From assembly GCA_002424495.1 (NCBI GenBank), contig DIKH01000052.1, forward strand, positions 1-5,109: a DNA stretch of 5,109 bases, given 5' to 3'. Below the pieces are notes generated by a model that was not told the DNA's origin, did not search any database, and saw nothing but the letters and a program-made list of their open reading frames with translations. A program made the position numbers and the translations under genes. Source of the stretch: Desulfobacteraceae bacterium UBA5623 (lineage in GTDB: Bacteria > Desulfobacterota > DSM-4660 > Desulfatiglandales > Desulfatiglandaceae). This document shows positions 1-5,109 of the stretch, in pieces (position 1 is the first letter of the stretch; the number at the start of each line of letters is the position of its first letter).

Positions 1-1034
1 AGGAGTTCCCTTTGATCCTGGCTGAGTTTCTTGGGGATCTTTACTACGAGCTTTGTATAGATATCTCCCTTCCGCCTGTGGTCTTTCAGGCTTGGCATGC
101 CCTTGCCAACTACCTTGAGAACATCGCCTGGTTGTGTCCCAGGGGGAATCTCCAGGTCATGGCTTCCGTCCTCTCCCAGTATCGGGATTGTAAGGATATC
201 GCCCAATGCAGCCTGAACAAATGAAATCGGCACCTCACAGATGAGATCCTCTCCTTCCCGTGTAAAGAATTCGTGATCTTTGACATGGATGACGACAAAA
301 AGATCGCCCGGGGGCCCCCCGTATTCTCCCGGTTGACCCTCGCCGGTTAGTCTCAACTGAGAATTAGTGTCAACCCCCGGCGGTATCCTGACGTTTACCC
401 TTCTCTCTATCCTGACCTTTCCGCCGCCGCTGCACTCCCTGCACGGGTCGGTGATGACCTGTCCCTGTCCCTGGCACGATGGGCATGTGGTGCTGATCTG
501 AAAAAACCCCTGCGATCTGATTACCTGGCCCCTGCCTTGACATGCGGAACAGGTCATGGGTTTGGCGCCGTGTGTCATGCCGGTGCCGTCACAGGCGCCG
601 CAGACTACCAGCTTGTTAAATATAATTTCTTTTTCTATCCCGAAGAAGGCTTCCTCTAGGGTAAGTTCCAGATCGTATCTTAAATTATTGCCTTGCCTGG
701 GCCGTGGCCCCCTGCTCCTCCTGCCTCCAAAGCCAAAGAAGTCTTCAAAAATGTCGCCGAAGCTCGAAAAGATATCGTCAAAGCCGCTAAAGCCGGTAAA
801 GCCTCTTCCGGCAAGACCTTCATGACCGAAGCGATCATAGATCTGCCTCTTGTCTCTGTCTCTTAAGACCTCATAGGCCTCTGCAGCCGCCTTGAAGTTT
901 TCTTCAGCCTCCTTGTCGCCGGGATTTCTGTCAGGATGATATTTAAGGGCCAGCTTTCGATAAGCCTTTTTTATCTCCTCGTCCGCCGCATCACGTGAGA
1001 GGCCCAACACCTCATAGTAATCTCGTTTTTGCAT
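1..1034 (-). CDS. dnaJ: Chaperone protein DnaJ (Hsp40), 3' end cut by window edge
   Basis: This is the cytoplasmic co-chaperone that delivers unfolded substrates to DnaK and stimulates its ATPase. The reading frame is open from 1034 to the left edge (344 codons; the family is about 370-380, so only the C-terminal tail is missing). The J domain occupies residues 1-70 with the HPD triad at 33-35, the same numbering as E. coli DnaJ. A short Gly/Phe-rich stretch follows (about 72-105, with GRGFTGFSGFDD). The zinc-binding domain spans about 145-206 and has all four CxxCxGxG repeats (CGACDGTG, CSACQGRG, CPSCQGQG, CRECSGGG). The substrate-binding C-terminal domain includes LKVVGKGMP at 306-314. There are two in-frame ATGs, at 1040 and 1034. 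The AAGGG at 1042-1046 is 8 bases from the second but only 2 from the first, so I chose 1034, which also gives standard HPD numbering. It lies downstream of rpoZ on the same strand, separated by an inverted-repeat element. The zinc domain rules out a CbpA-type protein. Confidence 0.97.
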   Translation of the reverse strand, partial: MQKRDYYEVLGLSRDAADEEIKKAYRKLALKYHPDRNPGDKEAEENFKAAAEAYEVLRDRDKRQIYDRFGHEGLAGRGFTGFSGFDDIFSSFGDIFEDFFGFGGRRSRGPRPRQGNNLRYDLELTLEEAFFGIEKEIIFNKLVVCGACDGTGMTHGAKPMTCSACQGRGQVIRSQGFFQISTTCPSCQGQGQVITDPCRECSGGGKVRIERRVNVRIPPGVDTNSQLRLTGEGQPGEYGGPPGDLFVVIHVKDHEFFTREGEDLICEVPISFVQAALGDILTIPILGEDGSHDLEIPPGTQPGDVLKVVGKGMPSLKDHRRKGDIYTKLVVKIPKKLSQDQREL

Positions 1035-1057
1035 TGCCATTTCCCTTAACGTGGCTT

Positions 1058-1182
1058 ATACCAAATTGCATTCAAAAGGATAGCAAGGCGGCAAGGAGGT
1101 TTTTTTAGCAGGCGTATATTTAAGACGCCGGGGACAGAACCGACGAAGCCAACGCAGCTAGAATTTGAATGCGACTTGGTAT
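1058..1182. repeat. Inverted-repeat-bounded intergenic element (MITE-like or palindromic repeat)
   Basis: The left arm ATACCAAATTGCATTCAAA (1058-1076) and the right arm TTTGAATGCGACTTGGTAT (1164-1182) are inverted copies matching at 17 of 19 positions. TAGC at 1081-1084 and GCTA at 1157-1160 extend the pairing after a short mismatch. The 87-base interior carries a small hairpin, GGCGT at 1111-1115 with ACGCC at 1125-1129, and a run of seven T at 1100-1106 after a purine-rich stretch. It has no coding capacity. The element fills almost the whole rpoZ-dnaJ gap, so it would be transcribed with that operon and could fold into a long stem. Terminal inverted repeats around a short non-coding body fit a MITE or REP/BIME-type repeat. 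No target-site duplication is obvious, and copy number cannot be judged from this window. Confidence 0.7.
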
Positions 1183-1490
1183 TAACCCTCAGGTGATATC
1201 TCCTGCCCGTCCACTTCTCCATCGCCTGTGCCTGCTGTCTGTTCGGGAAATTCCGTGGATTCAGATTCTACACTGTCAGAGATTAAGAGGGCCAGCCCTT
1301 CCTCATTATCTATCCGGAATACGTGGCCGGCAGCGATTTCCCTTAATGCGACCACAACATCGGTGTTTTTTGACGCTACCAGTGGTTCAGCGCCCTTTCT
1401 CAACTGTCGGACCCTTTTTGATGTCAGGTGAATAAGTTCAAAACGGTTATCAACTCTTTTTAAGCAATCTTCCACCGTGATACGCGCCAT
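1182..1490 (-). CDS. rpoZ: DNA-directed RNA polymerase omega subunit
   Basis: Omega is the small RNA polymerase subunit that helps the beta' subunit fold and join the core enzyme. In many proteobacteria it also forms part of a ppGpp-binding site. The 102-residue product opens with the family signature MARITVEDCLKRVDNRFELI, followed by RVRQLRKG (about 26-33) and the helix VVALREIAAG (about 46-55). The first 60 or so residues are the conserved fold. The remainder is a Glu/Asp/Gly-rich tail that makes it somewhat longer than the 91-residue E. coli protein. The start at 1490 is well supported by AGGAG (revcomp of 1496-1500) at normal spacing. The TAA stop at 1184-1182 lies at the edge of the inverted-repeat element. 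It is the first gene of a minus-strand unit with dnaJ and is divergent from comM. Confidence 0.95.
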   Translation of the reverse strand: MARITVEDCLKRVDNRFELIHLTSKRVRQLRKGAEPLVASKNTDVVVALREIAAGHVFRIDNEEGLALLISDSVESESTEFPEQTAGTGDGEVDGQEISPEG

Positions 1491-1581
1491 CGTCTTCTCC
1501 TAAAAGGCAAGGAACGCCTTTTTGATCTTGAGCAGGATTGTAATGCCTTGAATCCGCTACCCAGGATTGATTAAATTTTGA

Positions 1582-1610
1582 TATATATATTTTCCTATGG
1601 TAATTGTAAA
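1582..1610 (-). promoter_or_regulatory. Candidate sigma-70 promoter for rpoZ-dnaJ (proximal)
   Basis: On the minus strand TTTACA (1610-1605) is separated by 17 bases from TATATA (1587-1582). The -35 box matches consensus at 5 of 6 positions and the -10 box at 4 of 6. Transcription would begin near 1575, giving a leader of about 85 bases to the rpoZ start. The surrounding DNA is very AT-rich, so chance matches are likely. This call rests on consensus matching by eye. Confidence 0.3.
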
Positions 1611-1648
1611 CATTAAACATGATTTTTGAAAAATCAAAGATAAGACTT

Positions 1649-1676
1649 TTCAAAGTGGACATGCTTTTATTATATT
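1649..1676 (+). promoter_or_regulatory. Candidate sigma-70 promoter for comM
   Basis: TTCAAA (1649-1654, 4 of 6 to consensus) lies 16 bases before TATATT (1671-1676, 5 of 6). A start near 1683 would give a leader of about 90 bases that includes the hairpin at 1704-1731. This is a weak match, chosen as the best plus-strand pair in the divergent region. If nothing else drives the dnd genes, this promoter may also supply them by readthrough. Confidence 0.22.
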
Positions 1677-1699
1677 GAAAGCTGACATCATTTGATCAA
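1669..1699 (-). promoter_or_regulatory. Candidate sigma-70 promoter for rpoZ-dnaJ (distal)
   Basis: A perfect TATAAT lies on the minus strand at 1674-1669. The best upstream -35 match is TTGATC (1699-1694), but the spacer is 19 bases, longer than the usual 16-18. It would give a leader of about 170 bases to rpoZ. It overlaps the AT-rich box that might serve comM on the other strand, so the two directions could compete. Confidence 0.25.
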
Positions 1700-1703
1700 T
1701 CCC

Positions 1704-1731
1704 GAATCTCCCCCTTTCGCAGGGGCGATTC
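1704..1731 (+). promoter_or_regulatory. Two-part hairpin in the comM leader
   Basis: An outer stem GAATC (1704-1708) / GATTC (1727-1731) and an inner stem CCCCT (1711-1715) / AGGGG (1721-1725) enclose the loop TTCGC. A small asymmetric internal loop (TC opposite C) separates the stems. Both stems pair perfectly. The sequence that follows (TTTCATAAC) is not a clear U-tract, so a strong terminator is unlikely. It sits 40 bases upstream of the comM start and could act as a leader structure. Function is unknown. Confidence 0.45.
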
Positions 1732-1771
1732 TTTCATAACCCCTGCCATAAGGCCAAAAGAGCAGATTCAT

Positions 1772-3301
1772 ATGATCGCAAAGATACTCAGTAGCGCTGT
1801 AATAGGCATTGACGCCTATATCGTCGAGGTGGAGGTGGATATCTCCCAGGGCTTGCCCTCATTCGCCACAGTGGGTCTGCCAGAAGGTGCGGTAAGGGAG
1901 AGCAAGGAAAGGGTCAAGGCCTCCATAAAGAATTCAGGGTATCATTTTCCCTCGGACCGCATTACCGTCAATCTGGCGCCGGCGGATATAAAAAAAGAGG
2001 GCTCCGCCTTTGATCTGCCCATGGCGCTAGGCATCCTTGCCGCCACAGGGCTCCTTGACAGTGCATCCTATTCCAACCGCCTTTTTCTGGGGGAATTGTC
2101 TCTTGACGGCCTGATAAGACCGGTTAAGGGGGCTCTGCCCATCGCTATCGCCGCAAAGGAGCTGGGGATCAAGGGGATATACCTGCCGGCAGAAAACGCG
2201 GCAGAGGCGGGAGTTGTAAATGGGGTAGATATCTTTCCTGTCAATGCCCTTAGCCAGGTTGTAGAGGCGATAAAGAATGTCTCAATGATTGACCCATTGA
2301 GGGCAGATGGGGTCAGACACCTTCAAGACCCCTCTTATGATGAGGATTTCACAGATATCCGCGGCCAGGAGACCGCCAAAAGGGCAATGGAAATCGCCGC
2401 CGCAGGAGGGCATAATGTAATCATGATAGGGCCGCCAGGAGCTGGTAAGACCATGCTTGCGAGGCGTATCTCAACCATACTGCCTTTGCTCAGCTTTGAA
2501 GAGTCCCTTGAGACCTCAAAGGTTTACAGTGTGATGGGACTTATGCCCAAGGGTCAGGGGCTTGTCTCTGTTCGTCCCTTCAGGTCCCCTCACCACACAA
2601 TATCTGATGCAGGGCTTATCGGAGGTGGACAGAATCCAAAGCCGGGCGAGGTAAGCGTCGCCCACAATGGCGTTCTTTTCCTGGATGAATTGCCTGAGTT
2701 CAGAAAAAATGTCCTTGAGGTATTAAGACAGCCCATGGAGGACGGAGCAGTGACCATATCGCGGGCAAGTTCAACGGTCACCTATCCTGCACGCTTTATG
2801 CTGGTCGCGGCCATGAATCCCTGCCCGTGCGGTTTTCTGGGGGATCCTAAACGGGAGTGTGTCTGCACCTTCCTCCAGATCCAGCGTTATCGTTCGAAGA
2901 TATCCGGACCCCTGATGGACAGGATTGATATACATCTGGATGTACCTTCAGTCCCCTACAAGGACCTGTCCCACCCTGCTGACGGCGTATCATCAGCAGA
3001 GATACTCAAAAGGGTGATGGAGGCCCGGGAGTTTCAAACAAGGAGATTCACACGAAGTAAAACCCACACCAACGCAGGCATGACCAGCCGTCAGATCAAA
3101 CAGTTCTGTAAAATTGATGAGGCCTCAAGTGATTTGCTTGAAAAGGCAATGACCAAATTCGGCCTGAGCGCCAGGGCACATGCGCGGATATTAAAGATCG
3201 CAAGGACCATTGCAGATCTTGCCGGTTCCCAGGACATCAAATCATCCCATGTGGGAGAGGCCATACAATACAGGACACTGGACCGGAAGCTTGCGAAATG
3301 A
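1772..3301 (+). CDS. comM: ComM/YifB family Mg-chelatase-like AAA+ ATPase
   Basis: ComM is a hexameric AAA+ helicase that promotes branch migration when incoming single-stranded DNA is integrated during natural transformation. Homologues also occur in bacteria not known to be competent. The 509 residues match the normal family length (E. coli YifB about 506). The N-terminal Lon-protease-like fold domain covers about residues 20-142 and lacks an evident protease role. The Mg-chelatase-type AAA+ core follows, with Walker A GPPGAGKT at 220-227, RPFRSPHHTISDAGLIGGG at 268-286, Walker B VLFLDE at 301-306, AMNPCPCG at 347-354 and MDRIDIHLD at 382-390. Four cysteines (351, 353, 363, 365) are arranged like a small metal-binding insert. 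The C-terminal Mg-chelatase domain (about 410-505) is complete, ending RKLAK. The ATG at 1772 gives the typical family N-terminus, though only a partial ribosome site (AAAGAG, 1757-1762) precedes it. The gene appears intact, and its stop is immediately followed by the truncated dndB. Confidence 0.95.
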   Translation: MIAKILSSAVIGIDAYIVEVEVDISQGLPSFATVGLPEGAVRESKERVKASIKNSGYHFPSDRITVNLAPADIKKEGSAFDLPMALGILAATGLLDSASYSNRLFLGELSLDGLIRPVKGALPIAIAAKELGIKGIYLPAENAAEAGVVNGVDIFPVNALSQVVEAIKNVSMIDPLRADGVRHLQDPSYDEDFTDIRGQETAKRAMEIAAAGGHNVIMIGPPGAGKTMLARRISTILPLLSFEESLETSKVYSVMGLMPKGQGLVSVRPFRSPHHTISDAGLIGGGQNPKPGEVSVAHNGVLFLDELPEFRKNVLEVLRQPMEDGAVTISRASSTVTYPARFMLVAAMNPCPCGFLGDPKRECVCTFLQIQRYRSKISGPLMDRIDIHLDVPSVPYKDLSHPADGVSSAEILKRVMEAREFQTRRFTRSKTHTNAGMTSRQIKQFCKIDEASSDLLEKAMTKFGLSARAHARILKIARTIADLAGSQDIKSSHVGEAIQYRTLDRKLAK

Positions 3302-3302
3302 A

Positions 3303-4223
3303 TCAACCCCATTGCTCAAAGGACGCGAAAAATATAACTATGTCTTTTCAGCCATCGCGGCATCCATCAATGGTGAGGTGGAATTTAACGCCTATGGTAC
3401 CGATACCGTGGGCCAAAAAATTGGTACCTTATGCGTGCCCATGGACGCCCAATTTATTATTAATGATGGCCAGCATCGGCTGGCTGCCATAAGAGAAGCG
3501 CTCAAGGAAAACCCGGTCTTGGAATATGAAACTATATCCATGGTGTTGTTTGTTGATGCTGGCCTCAAGCGCAGCCAGCAAATGTTCGCCGACCTTAACC
3601 GATATGCGGTACGACCCACGAAATCCTTGGGCATTCTGTATGACCACCGTGATCCTATGGCAAGACTGACTAATAAGCTAATTGAAAAGATTTCGGTGTT
3701 TAACGGTATGACGGAAAAGGCCAAAAGCTCAATTTCAAATCGCTCCCGCAAGCTTTTCACACTTAGCAGCCTCTATCAGGCCACAAAGCGCTTTCTGCAA
3801 AAAAATGACGGGGCAGAGATATCTCCAAATGAGGAAAGATTGGCTTTCGAGTTTTGGGAAACGGTTACTGAGAATATGCCGGATTGGCTGGATGCCGCAA
3901 ACAGAAAGATTTCTCCAAGTGAACTGCGAAGTGATTATGTCCATGCCCATGGCATCGCTTTGCAGGCACTGGCAATCGCTGGAAACACTCTGATTAAACA
4001 TTACCCCAAAGCTTGGAAACGCCAGCTTGAGAAAACCAAGAAAATCGACTGGTCCCGGGCAAATGCAACGCTGTGGGAGGGGCGCGCCATGGTGGGAGGC
4101 AGTCTGAACAAGTCCCAAAAAAATGTTATCTTGACTGCCAATGTCATTAAAAAAGTCCTGGGATTACCTCTCGATCCTAATGAAGAAGCAGTAGAAAAGA
4201 ACTATGCCAAAGGCCAAAGCTGA
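3303..4223 (+). pseudogene. dndB: DNA phosphorothioation protein DndB, N-terminally truncated
   Basis: DndB belongs to the DGQHR-domain family. In Dnd clusters it acts as a transcriptional repressor that tunes phosphorothioation. DndB-like sequence starts at about 3312-3335 (YNYVFSAIAASING). It continues through IINDGQHRLAAI (DGQHR codons 3465-3479), GLKRSQQMFADLNR, AVRPTKSLGILYDHRDP and RSRKLFTLSSLYQATK to a normal C-terminus. About 303 residues remain against roughly 360 in the family, so 55-60 N-terminal residues are absent. The frame stays open upstream, but that part (TTG 3210, ATG 3249) lies inside comM in another frame and has no DndB character. The only post-junction candidate start before the DGQHR motif that keeps the conserved part is TTG 3312, which lacks a ribosome site. 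No frameshift or internal stop interrupts the remainder. It may therefore be a pseudogene, a shortened protein translated by coupling to comM, or an assembly artefact. The stop overlaps dndC by 20 bases. Confidence 0.85.
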
Positions 4224-5109
4224 AGCCGAACAGTGCAATCAAGCCTGTGACCTTATTGCCGAGGAATACCTGGAGTCGCTTTACCATAAGATTCAAGAGG
4301 TGTATCTGGCCGACAGCCGACCGTGGGTTATCGGATTCAGTGGAGGCAAGGATTCCACCGCCACCCTGCAGCTTGTCTGGTCTAGTCTCAAGAACCTCTC
4401 TCAAAGCAAATTGACCAAGAAAATTTTTGTCATTTCGTCTGACACCTTTGTCGAAACACCGATTATAGTGCAATACATTGATGGGACTCTCGACCGAATT
4501 AATACTTCCGCTCAGGGGCAGAACATGCCGATTGAGGACTACAAAGTAACCCCACTAATTAACAACACCTTCTGGGTAAATATGATCGGTCGCGGGTATC
4601 CAGCACCGTACAGCAGATTTCGCTGGTGCACGGATCGGTTGAAAATCGAACCAGCCAACCGATTTATCACTGAAAAAGTAACCAGTTATGGCGAAGTGGT
4701 GATTGTTTTGGGGGCACGGCGGGCAGAAAGCACTACCCGTGCCGGACAGATGGGTAAACGAAAAAAAGCCGGTGAGCACCTGACCCGCCACAGCGACCTG
4801 CCCAATGCCTGGGTGTTCACTCCCATTGAGGATTGGGATACCGAAGAGATATGGGAATACCTTCTCTCTGAACAATCACCATGGGGGAATGACAACAAGG
4901 AGCTGTTTACCATGTATAAAAATGCTCAGGATGGCGAGTGCCCTCTAGTGATCGACAAATCCTCACCGCCATGCGGCAACAGCCGTTTCGGATGTTGGAC
5001 CTGCACGGTCGTGGCTAAAGACACATCCTTGGAGTCCATAATTAATAAAGGCGAGAAATGGCTGCGGCCCCTGCTTGATTTTCGTAATGGGGGTATTTAC
5101 TTGACTCAG
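4204..5109 (+). CDS. dndC: DNA phosphorothioation protein DndC (PAPS-reductase-like), 3' end cut by window edge
   Basis: DndC is the ATP-pyrophosphatase/PAPS-reductase-like, iron-sulfur enzyme of the Dnd system. It acts with DndD, DndE and a cysteine desulfurase (DndA or an IscS) to replace a non-bridging backbone oxygen with sulfur. The 302 codons run open to the right edge; family members are about 500 residues, so roughly 60% is present. The PP-loop SGGKDST lies at residues 46-52, RFRWCTDRLKI at 138-148 and LGARRAESTTRAGQM at 169-183. A cysteine-rich block, CGNSRFGCWTC, lies at 257-267. Cys142, 257, 264 and 267 are the obvious cluster-ligand candidates, and Cys246 is nearby. The ATG at 4204 overlaps the end of dndB by 20 bases, typical of translational coupling in dnd operons. 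Only a weak purine stretch (AGAAAAG, 4193-4199) precedes it. The gene looks intact as far as it is seen. No dndA lies upstream, and dndD/dndE would be expected beyond 5109. Confidence 0.95.
   Translation, partial: MPKAKAEAEQCNQACDLIAEEYLESLYHKIQEVYLADSRPWVIGFSGGKDSTATLQLVWSSLKNLSQSKLTKKIFVISSDTFVETPIIVQYIDGTLDRINTSAQGQNMPIEDYKVTPLINNTFWVNMIGRGYPAPYSRFRWCTDRLKIEPANRFITEKVTSYGEVVIVLGARRAESTTRAGQMGKRKKAGEHLTRHSDLPNAWVFTPIEDWDTEEIWEYLLSEQSPWGNDNKELFTMYKNAQDGECPLVIDKSSPPCGNSRFGCWTCTVVAKDTSLESIINKGEKWLRPLLDFRNGGIYLTQ

Larger units (their letters stand above)
1491..1771. other. Divergent intergenic region between rpoZ and comM
   Basis: I see no convincing gene in these 281 bases. The segment around 1570-1690 is markedly AT-rich and holds the candidate promoters for both directions. 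It also holds a 17-base perfect palindrome, TGATTTTTGAAAAATCA at 1620-1636, and an 8-base palindrome, TTGATCAA at 1692-1699. A minus-strand open frame at 1450-1662 overlaps the rpoZ start and has no convincing coding character. Confidence 0.6.

Noticed and set aside
1091..1106. GC/purine-rich stretch followed by seven T as a rho-independent terminator
   Set aside because: No hairpin directly precedes the T-run on the plus strand, and no plus-strand gene ends there.
1450..1662. Minus-strand 70-codon frame overlapping the rpoZ start
   Set aside because: It runs through the AT-rich promoter region, overlaps rpoZ in a different frame and has no ribosome site or family features.
3210..3302. N-terminal extension of DndB starting inside comM (TTG 3210 or ATG 3249)
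   Set aside because: The bases already encode the conserved end of ComM in another frame, and the extension shows no DndB-like sequence. It could be translated but is not the native DndB N-terminus.
3298..3492. ATG at 3298 overlapping the comM stop as ATGA, opening a 64-codon frame
   Set aside because: The arrangement resembles coupled translation, but the frame is out of phase with dndB and the product has no recognisable domain. It is a shadow of the DndB-coding DNA.
3392..4118. Long minus-strand frames opposite dndB (122 and 127 codons)
   Set aside because: They lie antisense to a conserved coding frame and their products show no known motif.
1..5109. CRISPR array, tRNA, rRNA or transposase gene
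   Set aside because: No regularly spaced direct repeats, cloverleaf-like segments or transposase motifs were seen on either strand.

Overview
The window looks like bacterial chromosome from a Gram-negative lineage of medium GC content. A deltaproteobacterial (Desulfobacterota-type) host is my best guess, based on the rpoZ-dnaJ neighbourhood and the style of the intergenic repeat. That is an impression and not a taxonomic assignment. There are five protein-coding genes and no RNA gene that I could recognise.

Left part (1-1490, minus strand): rpoZ (RNA polymerase omega subunit) is followed by dnaJ (Hsp40 co-chaperone), which runs off the left edge with only its last 25-35 or so codons missing. 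The gap between the two genes holds an element of about 125 bp bounded by 19-bp imperfect inverted repeats (1058-1182). This looks like a short palindromic repeat or MITE, and the rpoZ stop codon lies at its edge.

Middle (1491-1771): a divergent, AT-rich intergenic region of about 280 bp. It probably carries the promoters for rpoZ (minus) and comM (plus), and a two-part hairpin lies in the comM leader. comM (1772-3301) is a full-length Mg-chelatase-like AAA+ helicase of the YifB/ComM family.

Right part (3302-5109, plus strand): two genes of a DNA phosphorothioation (Dnd) system. dndB comes first and dndC overlaps it by 20 bases and runs off the right edge. DndB is clearly recognisable by its DGQHR motif and following conserved blocks, but its first 55-60 residues are absent. 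The reading frame becomes DndB-like within about 10-25 bases of the comM stop codon. There is no room for a dnd promoter or a start region, so the host chromosome and the dnd cluster meet at a sharp junction.

How it fits together: rpoZ, dnaJ and comM are housekeeping genes. The Dnd genes are an accessory DNA-modification module, in which DndC works with DndD/DndE and a cysteine desulfurase to place sulfur in the DNA backbone, and DndB is the usual regulator of the cluster. The most informative place in the window is the comM/dndB junction. It is either a real insertion-plus-deletion that removed the start of dndB and placed dndC behind comM, or an assembly join.
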